In this document: positions 1-7,984 of the stretch, in pieces | How the letters are laid out: every line of letters begins with the position of its first letter | How positions within the stretch are numbered: the first letter of the stretch is position 1 | Assembly (NCBI GenBank): GCA_023399055.1 | Contig: JAEWQV010000027.1 | Location: forward strand, 248,001-312,000 | Direction: 5' to 3' | Source of the DNA: Bacillota bacterium | GTDB taxonomy: Bacteria; Bacillota; Clostridia; Lachnospirales; Lachnospiraceae | Length of the DNA stretch: 64,000 bases | Translations under genes and position numbers: made by a program | Notes under the pieces: generated by a model | What the model was told of the DNA's origin: nothing | Seen by the model: only the letters and a program-made list of their open reading frames with translations | Database searches by the model: none

Positions 1-2
1 TT

Positions 3-77
3 ACAGTAATATCCATGAGTGTTATACTTTTACCAATAGCTGAGAGGAAAATTAACAGAAATGCAACAATAAATTAA
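3..77 (+). CDS. C-terminal end of an unidentified protein (partial)
   Basis: Frame 3 is open from the window edge to a TAA at 75-77 and reads a hydrophobic stretch (VISMSVILLPIA) followed by a polar, basic tail (ERKINRNATIN). This fits the end of a membrane protein, but 24 residues are too few to name a family. It lies 31 bases before the TTG start of the next gene on the same strand. It could also be chance open sequence. Confidence 0.35.
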   Translation, partial: TVISMSVILLPIAERKINRNATIN

Positions 78-108
78 TGTTGATAAAAAAAGAAAGGATG
101 TAAAACGA

Positions 109-330
109 TTGGAGTGCCCTTATTGTAAAAAACTAATGCAGCCTGGATCAATTGATGTATATGATACATTGAGTTGGTCTCCAAGTAATGAGCGGAGAAA
201 AGGACCTACAAAATACTCAATAGCAAAGAATGGTGTATTAATGGCAAAATATTATTTGTTATTTCCTGCTTCACAAGAAGCCTTTTATTGTATGGAATGT
301 AAAAAAATCATTATTGACTTAAATGAATAA
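109..330 (+). CDS. Small zinc-ribbon protein (DUF6487-like)
   Basis: A 73-residue protein with a CPYC pair at the N-terminus and a CMEC pair near the C-terminus, so it can hold one zinc ion between the two ends. The TTG start is supported by AGAAAGGA at about 91-98. There is no signal peptide or membrane segment. This layout, a short protein with CxxC knuckles at both ends around a hydrophobic middle (MAKYYLLFPA), resembles small clostridial zinc-ribbon proteins of the DUF6487 type, whose function is not known. The family name is from memory; the cysteine pairs are seen directly. Confidence 0.6.
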   Translation: MECPYCKKLMQPGSIDVYDTLSWSPSNERRKGPTKYSIAKNGVLMAKYYLLFPASQEAFYCMECKKIIIDLNE

Positions 331-436
331 ATTCAACGAGTTTCTAGCTATTCATTACCATAGCTTTAATACTGGATTGTTATGATTGCTATTTTTCTAT
401 AATAAATCATTAAACAGAGATATTTACTCACAGACA

Positions 437-463
437 GGAAAGAACGCATACTGCGTTCTTTCC
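437..463. terminator. Terminator hairpin between convergent genes
   Basis: Perfect 12-bp inverted repeat (437-448 with 452-463) around a 3-base loop, built on GGAAAGAACGCA. It sits between the zinc-ribbon gene and the end of the amidase gene on the opposite strand, so it may serve both. T-tracts are weak on either side. Confidence 0.6.
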
Positions 464-488
464 GTTCCTTAGTTGCTATATATCAATC

Positions 489-1058
489 CTATGCGAATCC
501 AAAATACCGCATAATCCCAAGGTATATGCCATAAGCAAAACCATACTGATTACTTGCAAGCTTCTGCGCATCGGAAACATTGCTAACATATGCAAGCTCA
601 ACCAGTAGAGCTGTCATTTGAGTTCGGCGAAGAACATAAAGGGATGGATTCAATCGTACACCATTGTTCTTCGTGCCCACAGTCTGAACAATTCCATTTA
701 AAATCTGTTGTGCCATCCACTGGGCTTGTGTATTAAACTGATAAATATAAACCTCAGTACCGTTAACTGCTGGGTTATTGTTAGCGTTACAATGAATGCT
801 AATAAAATAATCTGCTGGCCATTCATTTGCAAGTCGAACTCTCTCAGCTAGGCTAGTTGAATTATTGGTTCCTAAAACAGTTGTTGGAGTAGGTCGTGAG
901 AGTCGTGCATCAAATCTTGGATCGTTATTAAGGAGATTGGCTAGATAAACACCAACCTGATATGTGACATCTTGTTCGAACAGTCCATTCCCGACTGCTC
1001 CAGCATTGTGAAATCCGGTTGGATTATGACCTTGGTCGATAAATATTTTAATGGGCAT
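489..1058 (-). CDS. N-acetylmuramoyl-L-alanine amidase (Amidase_3), no signal peptide
   Basis: A 189-residue single-domain zinc amidase that would cleave the lactyl-amide bond between MurNAc and the L-Ala of peptidoglycan stem peptides. The Amidase_3 zinc and catalytic residues are in place: His11 in DQGHNP, Glu28, His89 in SIHCNAN and Glu154 in LLVELAYVSN. The start codon has GAAGGGA about 8 bases upstream. The protein begins directly at the catalytic fold, with no signal peptide, lipobox, or SH3, LysM or SPOR wall-binding domain. Family members with this form act after cell lysis (CwlC-like mother-cell lysis enzymes, phage endolysins) or leave by non-classical routes. No phage genes surround it, so a sporulation or autolysis role is the more likely inference. 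Confidence 0.88.
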   Translation of the reverse strand: MPIKIFIDQGHNPTGFHNAGAVGNGLFEQDVTYQVGVYLANLLNNDPRFDARLSRPTPTTVLGTNNSTSLAERVRLANEWPADYFISIHCNANNNPAVNGTEVYIYQFNTQAQWMAQQILNGIVQTVGTKNNGVRLNPSLYVLRRTQMTALLVELAYVSNVSDAQKLASNQYGFAYGIYLGIMRYFGFA

Positions 1059-1296
1059 GGAGACACATCCCTTCTATTTGCTATTAATATCATATTCCTA
1101 ATAAACAGACTTGTTACATAATAGGCAAAATTCCTGCTCAAAGAATTAAATAGGTTAAAAAAGATACTATTATTAGGTAATTATCAAAATGACGAATACA
1201 TATTAGAAAATAAATGCTAGAAAAATTTCGTTTTTGTATTGTATTTGATTTTTTGGAGATAATTAGAAGTACTGATTTTTGAAAGGAGATTTATTT

Positions 1297-1938
1297 ATGA
1301 AAGCGCGAATTTTAGTTATCTTATTAATTATCTTTACTGTTGTATTTACTGGTTGTAGAAGAAATAATGACGACGATAATGCAGCAGCAACAAAGGCACC
1401 TACAACAGCAGTAACGAAAGCACCTACAACAGCACCAACAACTGCGACCACAACAGCACCCACAAATGCTGCGACACAAACACCGGATGATACAGACGCA
1501 GTTACAACAGCATCAATAGTTAACACAGAGGATGCATTTTTAAAGGCTATCAGCAAGGATGGAACTTGGATTATAGCAATTTTAAGTGATATGTCAATTG
1601 ACAAAGAACTTGTACTTGAAGGCGAATTCAAGAACGGTAAGCAGGATGAAGCAGGTAAAGATGTAATTCAAAGAAAAATTGCTTTATATACACAGGATGC
1701 GGATCGAAACATTACCAATCGTTTTACACTCACTGCACCTAAGCTCACAGTAAAAAGCCCAAAGGCTAGTATTCAGCATGGTAAATTTAAAGGCGATATC
1801 TATGTTGATGTTGCAGACTTCCAGTTAATTGATACCGAAGTAGAAGGAAATGTATATTTTACTAAACAGGAATATATGGACTCATTTAAAGCGGATGAGA
1901 CTTCTAAAGTTAGCGGTAAGAAGGAATTGGCAAAGTAG
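1297..1938 (+). CDS. Lipoprotein of unknown function with Thr/Ala/Pro-rich linker
   Basis: The chosen ATG has AAGGAGAT at 1283-1290; an in-frame TTG at 1279 lies before this site and is unlikely. The 213-residue product starts with a lipoprotein signal (MKARILVILL... ending in the lipobox FTGC), so it should be anchored to the outer face of the membrane. After a short Asn/Asp segment comes a linker of about 40 residues made of TKAPTTA-type repeats, as in wall-spanning spacers. The C-terminal about 135 residues carry alternating hydrophobic strands with the pattern seen in right-handed beta-helix or polymer-forming proteins, ending in a lysine-rich tail. I do not recognise a named family. It is monocistronic: divergent from the amidase and closed by a strong hairpin. 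Confidence 0.75.
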   Translation: MKARILVILLIIFTVVFTGCRRNNDDDNAAATKAPTTAVTKAPTTAPTTATTTAPTNAATQTPDDTDAVTTASIVNTEDAFLKAISKDGTWIIAILSDMSIDKELVLEGEFKNGKQDEAGKDVIQRKIALYTQDADRNITNRFTLTAPKLTVKSPKASIQHGKFKGDIYVDVADFQLIDTEVEGNVYFTKQEYMDSFKADETSKVSGKKELAK

Positions 1939-1986
1939 TAACAAAGAAGTAACAGTGTAATATGTTTTTTAAACAAGTAAGATAAT

Positions 1987-2042
1987 AAGGGTTCTTATCC
2001 TCTAGGTTGCATATGAAAGTGCACATATGGATAAGAACCCTT
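1987..2042 (+). terminator. Terminator hairpin after the lipoprotein gene
   Basis: Perfect 14-bp inverted repeat (1987-2000 with 2029-2042) based on AAGGGTTCTTATCC, with an inner CATATG/CATATG pair in the loop and a TTTATT tail. Confidence 0.75.
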
Positions 2043-2183
2043 TATTCTACCTTTAAATAGCAATTGATAAATGTAATTTTATGAAATATAATAAAAGTAA
2101 TGATTAAACACAATTTACATATTTTGTAGTTTGTGGTTGCTGTTTTATATTTGTTTTATGATTCGCAATTAAGGAAGTGACTT

Positions 2184-3182
2184 ATGTTAAAAGTTATTTA
2201 TGGAATATTAATAACTATGATATTAGCGTTATTAATAATGTTCGGCGGTTTATTCATTAATCCAAAACATCAGGAAGAAGAGCAGGTTACACTTGATAAT
2301 CCTAAATATCATCTTCAGTTTATTGTGCAGGATAAAAATGAGAGCTTCTGGAGTGACCTCGAGAAAGGTGCAAAAGCAGCAGAAAAAGAACTTGGTGTCT
2401 ATGTTGAGCTGGTTACTTTGGAGCAAATGGATATTGAAAGTTTAAGCAAAACTGTAGAAATGGCGATTAATTCTGGAGTAGATGGGATTGCACTGCAAGC
2501 GGTAGATTCAGAGAAAACCCAAGAGTTGATTGATATTGCGAAATCACAGGGGATTGCTATTTTGACATATGAGAATAATAATTATATTCTATCCGATACC
2601 CCTACTGTGGGCACGAATAATTATAGTCTTGGAACTTATGCTGGTGAAATGGCGGTAGAGGCTGCAAATGGACAGGCTGATGTGGCAGTAGTCATTAATA
2701 ATTCGGGTAATGAAGGAGACAAGGAATTCAAGAACTTAATTATCGAAGGAATTAATAATGCCTTTGATTCCTATTCTTCTATGCATATATCGGAAGATAA
2801 TATTTACACAATTGATACGGATATGTTCGAGGCAGAAAAAGTTACTTCTAGTATTATTGAAAAACCAGATATGCCAGATTTGATTATCTGTATGGACGCA
2901 AAATGTACTTCGGGAATTGCTCAAATTATTAGAGATAATAATTTGGTAGGTGATATTAAAATCGTGGGGTATGGTGTGAGTCCGCAAACCTTAGATTTCA
3001 TAGAACATGGTGTAATCTATGGTACAATAAGTCCGGATTCCTTTGAAATTGGTTATAGTACAGTGAAATCACTGACCCAGCTGCTGGAAGGTGAGCAAAT
3101 CAGTAACGTGATTAGTACTAGCTTGCATACCATAGATAAGAGTAATGTAGCCGAGTATTCGGAGGATATTGTTACAGAATAG
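2184..3182 (+). CDS. Membrane-anchored sugar-binding sensor protein (XylFII type)
   Basis: A 332-residue periplasmic-binding-protein-like fold (Peripla_BP_4, residues about 45-320) tethered by one N-terminal membrane helix (about 4-25) rather than a lipobox. AAGGAAG at 2171-2177 supports the start. The next two genes encode a LytS-type kinase and a YesN-type regulator. This gene order matches the XylFII-LytS-YesN system described in Clostridium beijerinckii, where the anchored binding protein senses D-xylose outside the cell and controls the kinase by direct contact. The substrate here is inferred only from the neighbouring XylF/G/H-type transporter. It is unlikely to deliver sugar to the permease, since two lipoprotein binding proteins follow. 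No symbol is given because the ligand is unproven. Confidence 0.8.
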   Translation: MLKVIYGILITMILALLIMFGGLFINPKHQEEEQVTLDNPKYHLQFIVQDKNESFWSDLEKGAKAAEKELGVYVELVTLEQMDIESLSKTVEMAINSGVDGIALQAVDSEKTQELIDIAKSQGIAILTYENNNYILSDTPTVGTNNYSLGTYAGEMAVEAANGQADVAVVINNSGNEGDKEFKNLIIEGINNAFDSYSSMHISEDNIYTIDTDMFEAEKVTSSIIEKPDMPDLIICMDAKCTSGIAQIIRDNNLVGDIKIVGYGVSPQTLDFIEHGVIYGTISPDSFEIGYSTVKSLTQLLEGEQISNVISTSLHTIDKSNVAEYSEDIVTE

Positions 3183-3219
3183 ACCCTTGGTAGAAGGGTG
3201 TTGAAAGGTTTGGTTACTT

Positions 3220-4725
3220 ATGAAATTAATGAGAAAAGGAATGGCTTTTCGTACAAAGCTAATGGGCTTCTTTTTTCTGGCAATTTCCTTTACTGCTTTA
3301 GTGGGTGTCTATACTTATAAGTCTTCAAGCGTGATTATGAGTGATATGACCCGGTTATTAAGTCAGACACAGGATATCACCACGCTATATAATGAGCTGG
3401 ATAATATTCATATGTACTTTGAGGATTATTTATCCACAAGAAGTTCGGACAGTCTCAATGCATTTTATGATTATAGTATTTCGATTGAAGAGCATAGCAG
3501 TAGAATTGAGAGGAATTCCGATTATTCCGAAAGAGGAATTAAAATAAAAAATATATCCGGAATGATAACACATTATTTATCGGTACTGGATGAGACCGTA
3601 ATCGAAAAACGTAAGGGACAAATAAAGTATATTGAAGGTTATCATCAGGCGGTAAAAGAGAACTCTTATATCGGCGAGTATATTGAAGATATGATGAGTA
3701 CTGACTTAAGTGAAAGTGCAAAGCAATATATTGAAATTCAAAGAGAAATTGATAAGAATACAGCAATTAGTTATTTTATGTTCGGCGTAACAGTAATTTT
3801 AATTACCATACTAATCATTATCTTTAGTTTGGAATTTACCAAGCCAATTTCGAAACTTGCTTCCTATGCCAAGGAAGTGTCTAAAGGTAATTTTGATGTT
3901 GTCATACACGAACAGAATGCAAGTAGAGAAATTAATATCTTATATCAAACCTTTAGCAGTATGACAGCGAGTATAAAGACTTTTGTCAATGAGCTGAAGG
4001 AAAAGCAGCGTCTGGAAATTAAATTGACGGAAGAAAAATTGAATAATATTAAAATGAAAAGTGCTCTGCATGAGGCAGAATTACTAGCTTTACAGTCCCA
4101 GGTAAATCCGCATTTTATATTTAACTCCATCAATATTGGGGCAAAGGTCGCAATGCTGCAAGGTGATAATGTGACCTGTGAGTATCTGGAAAATTTTGCG
4201 GAAATATTTCGCTACAATCTAAAGGGTTTGAATTATGATGCAACCTTAGGAGATGAGTTAAATAATGTAGAAGCCTACATGAAGCTTCTCATAACTAGAT
4301 TTGGAGATATTATTGATTTTCAACTAAACAGACCGGAAGGTGAAGATATTGATAACTTTATTTTACCACGTATGACTCTGCAGCCTCTGGTGGAAAATGC
4401 ATACATTCATGGTATCAGTAAGTCTGAACATGGCGGGGTTATTGAAGTTAGTGTTAAAAAAGAAGTTCATAATCTCTACATTACAATTTCAAATACTGGT
4501 GAAGAAATACCCCATGAAACTGTAAAGTTAATTTTGAGCAGAAAGTACAAAAAAGAGAAGAACCAAGAAAAAAGAGGACATACCACAGGGATTGGTATCG
4601 ATAATGTGCTTAATCGACTAAGGCTTTTTTATAAAAAGCAGGATGTCATGAACATAACCTATAGTAATGGCAGGACGAACTTTATATTAAAACTGCCTAT
4701 AAAAAATAAAGGCATAAAAGGATAG
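3220..4725 (+). CDS. LytS/YesM-family sensor histidine kinase
   Basis: A 501-residue membrane kinase. In order: a membrane helix (about 11-31), an extracytoplasmic helical region of about 150 residues, a second membrane helix (about 184-205), a HAMP linker, a coiled-coil stretch, the His_kinase domain with the phospho-acceptor His298 in NPHFIFNSIN, and a HATPase_c domain (N box around LVENAYIHG, G box TGIGIDNV). GAAAGG lies 9 bases before the start. It is 37 bases after the anchored binding protein and 5 bases before the regulator gene, so all three are probably cotranscribed. The small, helical outer domain agrees with sensing through a partner protein rather than by binding ligand itself. 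Confidence 0.88.
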   Translation: MKLMRKGMAFRTKLMGFFFLAISFTALVGVYTYKSSSVIMSDMTRLLSQTQDITTLYNELDNIHMYFEDYLSTRSSDSLNAFYDYSISIEEHSSRIERNSDYSERGIKIKNISGMITHYLSVLDETVIEKRKGQIKYIEGYHQAVKENSYIGEYIEDMMSTDLSESAKQYIEIQREIDKNTAISYFMFGVTVILITILIIIFSLEFTKPISKLASYAKEVSKGNFDVVIHEQNASREINILYQTFSSMTASIKTFVNELKEKQRLEIKLTEEKLNNIKMKSALHEAELLALQSQVNPHFIFNSINIGAKVAMLQGDNVTCEYLENFAEIFRYNLKGLNYDATLGDELNNVEAYMKLLITRFGDIIDFQLNRPEGEDIDNFILPRMTLQPLVENAYIHGISKSEHGGVIEVSVKKEVHNLYITISNTGEEIPHETVKLILSRKYKKEKNQEKRGHTTGIGIDNVLNRLRLFYKKQDVMNITYSNGRTNFILKLPIKNKGIKG

Positions 4726-4730
4726 CAAAA

Positions 4731-6344
4731 ATGTACAAGGTATTAATCGTAGATGACGAACCGATTGCAGTAGAATCGGTGGAATATATGATCTTAAAGA
4801 ATTTTGAAAATATAAAGTCAATTGATAAATCACGTTCTGGAAAGGATGCCATTGAAAAATCCTACCAGAACCACCCTGATATTATTATCATGGATATTAA
4901 TATGCCAGGTATTAATGGTCTGGAAGCGATGAGACAAATTAGGAAAGTTGATCCATCCGTTAGTTTTATTGTTATTTCAGCTTTTGATTATTTTGATTAC
5001 GCTGTGGAATCTGTTGCTTTAGGGGTGGAAGAGTATTTATTAAAGCCTGTAAAAGAAACTAAATTCATAGAGACCTTTCAAAAGGTGCTAGATAGAATTG
5101 AGCAAAATAACATAAAACGTAAGGAAACTCTGGAACAACAGGAACGTTTAGAGATGATTATTCCAATCTTGGAAACAGGTTTTATGAATTCCTTATGTAT
5201 GTATGGACAGGACACCTCACAGCTGCAAAACTACTGCAACCTATTTGGCTATTCCAACACCGGCGGATATGTTATGGCATTGGAGTTTGGGCAAAAAAAT
5301 AGAAATAACATAGAGAATAAAATCGGTGCAGGTATCCATGGTGAAAAAATGTATGAAGAATATAAGAAAATCATTAAGGGAACCGTGGGTTGTATTGTAA
5401 GTCCTATCATGTTAAATCGAATTATAGTCTACATCTTTGACGATGGTGAAGAAGGAGACTATGACCAAAAGGCAAGATCGGTTAAAATTGCACAGAGGAT
5501 TATTGAGAGAGCGGTCAGACTTTATCCAGATATTTATATTGGAATTGGTAGTTATCACAAGGACATTAATAACGCAAAAAAATCCTATCAAGAAGCACTT
5601 CATACCTTAAGTGTGTTGGAAACCAGCGATGCAGTGAATGAAAATCTTTTTAGCCATATCCTTCATGAAGATGATATCATTGATAAAAATGTAGGCTTGG
5701 AAAGCGACTATGAGCAGTTAATTGAAACTGAAATCTATGCCAGAGTTTCAGAAAATGAAGATAAGATGGTTGAGTTATCCTTTGAACAACTCTATGAACG
5801 CATGAGTTCAGATCCAAACATGAATTTTGATACAATTAAGAAGTGGATGATTGGACTAATCGTTGGCTTTGAAAAACGTTGGGAAAAGGTATTGGCAAAG
5901 GATGACTATCGTGTGCTGGGAGATATCATAAGTGCAAAGGATGAAAAAGCACTTTTTTTGATTGGGCAACGATATTTACAAGAGTCATTGAAAGCAATTG
6001 CTGCCAGTAGACAAAGCAAAGCGAATTCCATTATAGAAAAAGCAGACCAATATATAGAAGAGCATTATCAAGAGGATATTTCGTTAGATGAAATAGCAAA
6101 GTATGTTAACCTAAGTTCATATTATTTTAGCCGATTCTATAAGAACTCAACAGGCACGAGTTTTATTGACAAAATGGTGTTAGTTCGAATGGATAAAGCC
6201 AAGGAGCTATTGAAAAGAGAAGACTTATCTGTGAAGGATGTATCCTTTATGGTAGGCTATGTTGACCCAAACTATTTTTCAAAAATCTTTAAAAAATCAA
6301 CAGGTTATAATGCAAGTGAATATAAAAAAATGTACACCGCCTAA
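4731..6344 (+). CDS. YesN-type response regulator, AraC-family DNA-binding domain
   Basis: A 537-residue regulator with an N-terminal receiver domain (DD at 8-9, phospho-acceptor Asp55 in MDINMPG, Lys in LLKPVKE), a long middle region of about 300 residues typical of YesN proteins, and two AraC helix-turn-helix units in the last 100 residues (DISLDEIAKYVNLSSYYFSR and VKDVSFMVGYVDPNYFSKIF). The start follows AAAAGGA, 5 bases after the kinase stop. It is the output of the LytS kinase and probably activates the downstream sugar-uptake genes. A direct repeat, ACTGTTCAGA, occurs upstream of both following binding-protein genes (6355 and 7662) and is a candidate but unproven target. Confidence 0.88.
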   Translation: MYKVLIVDDEPIAVESVEYMILKNFENIKSIDKSRSGKDAIEKSYQNHPDIIIMDINMPGINGLEAMRQIRKVDPSVSFIVISAFDYFDYAVESVALGVEEYLLKPVKETKFIETFQKVLDRIEQNNIKRKETLEQQERLEMIIPILETGFMNSLCMYGQDTSQLQNYCNLFGYSNTGGYVMALEFGQKNRNNIENKIGAGIHGEKMYEEYKKIIKGTVGCIVSPIMLNRIIVYIFDDGEEGDYDQKARSVKIAQRIIERAVRLYPDIYIGIGSYHKDINNAKKSYQEALHTLSVLETSDAVNENLFSHILHEDDIIDKNVGLESDYEQLIETEIYARVSENEDKMVELSFEQLYERMSSDPNMNFDTIKKWMIGLIVGFEKRWEKVLAKDDYRVLGDIISAKDEKALFLIGQRYLQESLKAIAASRQSKANSIIEKADQYIEEHYQEDISLDEIAKYVNLSSYYFSRFYKNSTGTSFIDKMVLVRMDKAKELLKREDLSVKDVSFMVGYVDPNYFSKIFKKSTGYNASEYKKMYTA

Positions 6345-6354
6345 CAAATATGTA

Positions 6355-6364
6355 ACTGTTCAGA
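6355..6364 (+). repeat. ACTGTTCAGA direct repeat, copy 1
   Basis: Ten bases (ACTGTTCAGA) in the gap before the first binding-lipoprotein gene; the same ten bases recur at 7662-7671 in the gap before the second one. This could be a regulator site for the adjacent YesN-type protein. Two copies only, so chance is possible. Confidence 0.25.
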
Positions 6365-6479
6365 GAAATTATTTATGACTGAGCAGCAACAAAAATGCCT
6401 TGCTGTGGGGACGAGGCTGCGTAGTGTACTTTTGGCACTTCAATAAAATTGCCCTTGAGGGTAGAATGGAGGATGGATT

Positions 6480-7547
6480 ATGGGGAGAAGGCTACTACGA
6501 AAGAAATTATTTATATTTGTCCTAATAGTCATTCAGAGCATTACTTTATATGGCTGTAAGGAGAAAAACCCAGAGATTAAAGACGATAAAGAGGAAGAGG
6601 GTATCGTTGTGGGTTTTTCCATGGGTACGCTGATGGAGGATCGGTGGATTCGTGATAGGGAGATGTTTATTTCAGAGGCGGAGCAGCATGGAATAAGTGT
6701 AATTGTTAGTAATGCAAATAATGATTCTGATCTTCAATTTGATCAAGTGAAAAATATGTTAAAGCAAAATATAGATGTTTTGGTGATTGCCCCCAATGAC
6801 TGTTTTGTTGAAGCTAGATGTGTGGAGGCAGCGAAAGATCAAAATGTACCAGTAATCTCCTATGACAGATTAGTAAGCAATGCAAATGTTGACGTCTACA
6901 TTTCCTTTGACCATACAAGGGTTGGAGAGCTGATGGCACAGTATATGCTTGAATATGCCCCCGAGGGTGGATATCTTATTGTAAACGGTGATAAGACCGA
7001 TAGTAATACAAAAATGATTAATGATGGGGCTATGAGCGTGTTTGGACCTTATCTTGAAGATAAAAAAATTGAGATAATGGATCAAATCTGGGTGGATGGC
7101 TGGAAAAGAGAAGGTGCCTATGACTTTGTTGTAGACCAGGTGAAAGAAAATGGAGATAAGATTACGGCGATTTTATGTGGTAATGATTCTATGGCTTGGG
7201 GCGTTATAGATGCATTATCAGAAGCACAAATTGCAGAACAAGTGGTGGTAGTTGGCCAGGATGCGGATTTGGTGGCTTGCCAAAGAATTGTGAATGGTAA
7301 ACAGGCACTAACGATCTATAAACCTATAAAAAATCTGGTTAAGAAAACAGTTGAGGTATGCCTTGCACTTGCCAATGGTCAGGAAATTAGTGACCAAGAA
7401 ACAATTAACGATGGAACCTATGATATTCCTTATATCTATATTGATGTACAAGCTGTAACGAAAGAAAATATAGATGAGACTGTTATAAAAGGTGGTTTTC
7501 ATCTATATGAAGATGTATATCAGACAGAAGAGAAAAGTATGGATTAA
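6480..7547 (+). CDS. Sugar ABC transporter substrate-binding lipoprotein (XylF/ChvE-like)
   Basis: A 355-residue lipoprotein: basic N-terminus, hydrophobic core, lipobox LYGC at about residues 23-26, acidic linker, then a Peripla_BP_4 sugar-binding fold (residues about 40-345) with XylF-like landmarks such as SYDRLVSNANVDVY, WKREGAYD, GNDSMAWG and VVGQDAD. GGAGGA at 6468-6473 supports the ATG. It follows the regulator gene by 135 bases and is separated from the next gene by a terminator hairpin, so it forms its own unit or the end of the signalling operon. It may feed the XylG/H-type transporter downstream, or present sugar to the chemoreceptor at 12.2 kb. Having two such lipoproteins for one permease is notable. 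Confidence 0.85.
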   Translation: MGRRLLRKKLFIFVLIVIQSITLYGCKEKNPEIKDDKEEEGIVVGFSMGTLMEDRWIRDREMFISEAEQHGISVIVSNANNDSDLQFDQVKNMLKQNIDVLVIAPNDCFVEARCVEAAKDQNVPVISYDRLVSNANVDVYISFDHTRVGELMAQYMLEYAPEGGYLIVNGDKTDSNTKMINDGAMSVFGPYLEDKKIEIMDQIWVDGWKREGAYDFVVDQVKENGDKITAILCGNDSMAWGVIDALSEAQIAEQVVVVGQDADLVACQRIVNGKQALTIYKPIKNLVKKTVEVCLALANGQEISDQETINDGTYDIPYIYIDVQAVTKENIDETVIKGGFHLYEDVYQTEEKSMD

Positions 7548-7582
7548 TGTACTAATACTTAAATATTATTCCGAAAATACCT

Positions 7583-7615
7583 GCACACAAATTGCAATTT
7601 TTGTAATTTGTGTGC
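7583..7615 (+). terminator. Terminator hairpin after the first binding lipoprotein
   Basis: Perfect 11-bp inverted repeat (GCACACAAATT at 7583-7593 with its complement at 7605-7615). It can extend inward through a G-T pair, and TTTTG follows. Confidence 0.65.
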
Positions 7616-7661
7616 TTTTGCTATGATAAGGAGGTTCTTAATTGTAATAAGTAAACTGCAT

Positions 7662-7671
7662 ACTGTTCAGA
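7662..7671 (+). repeat. ACTGTTCAGA direct repeat, copy 2
   Basis: Second copy of the ten-base word also found at 6355-6364. It lies 320 bases before the xylF-type gene. Candidate regulator site; weak evidence. Confidence 0.25.
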
Positions 7672-7984
7672 AAGCACAATATTACGAATTAGGTGTGAAT
7701 GAGGCTAACAACAGGAAACCACAGGTTTAAGAGCATAGAACGTAATAGTTTATAAACTTGAAATAAATGGAAATTATAAGGAATAATTCGTTTTTTTAAA
7801 TTTGGAGAGCAAGATTTTACAGAACTGCAAAAAACTAAAAATAATGAGCAATATAGTCAATATGTACAACAATCCAATCCATTGATAATAATTTTTGTAT
7901 ATTGTAATATACTAATGTAACAAAGCTTTGTTGGAATAATCGACGGAGCCTAAAAAATATTTAAAAGAAGGATGGATTGAGGGT

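Larger units (their letters stand above)
7548..7984 (+). promoter_or_regulatory. Intergenic region upstream of the main binding-protein gene
   Basis: The 437 bases hold a terminator hairpin (7583-7615), the second ACTGTTCAGA copy (7662-7671) and a possible sigma-A promoter, TTGATA at 7882-7887, 17 bases, TAATAT at 7905-7910, about 75 bases before the ATG. The middle has no convincing coding sequence. The length and the promoter suggest that the following transport operon is transcribed on its own from here. Confidence 0.4.

Noticed and set aside
1263..1631. 122-codon Ala/Val-rich frame on the minus strand
   Set aside because: It is the mirror of the Thr/Ala/Pro repeat region of the lipoprotein gene and has no ribosome site.
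489..1938. Prophage remnant around the amidase
   Set aside because: No integrase, holin, capsid or tail gene is visible, and the neighbours are a zinc-ribbon protein and a lipoprotein.
7699..7755. 18-codon ORF upstream of the xylF-type gene as a leader peptide
   Set aside because: Poor ribosome site, no terminator after it and no codon run or arrest motif.
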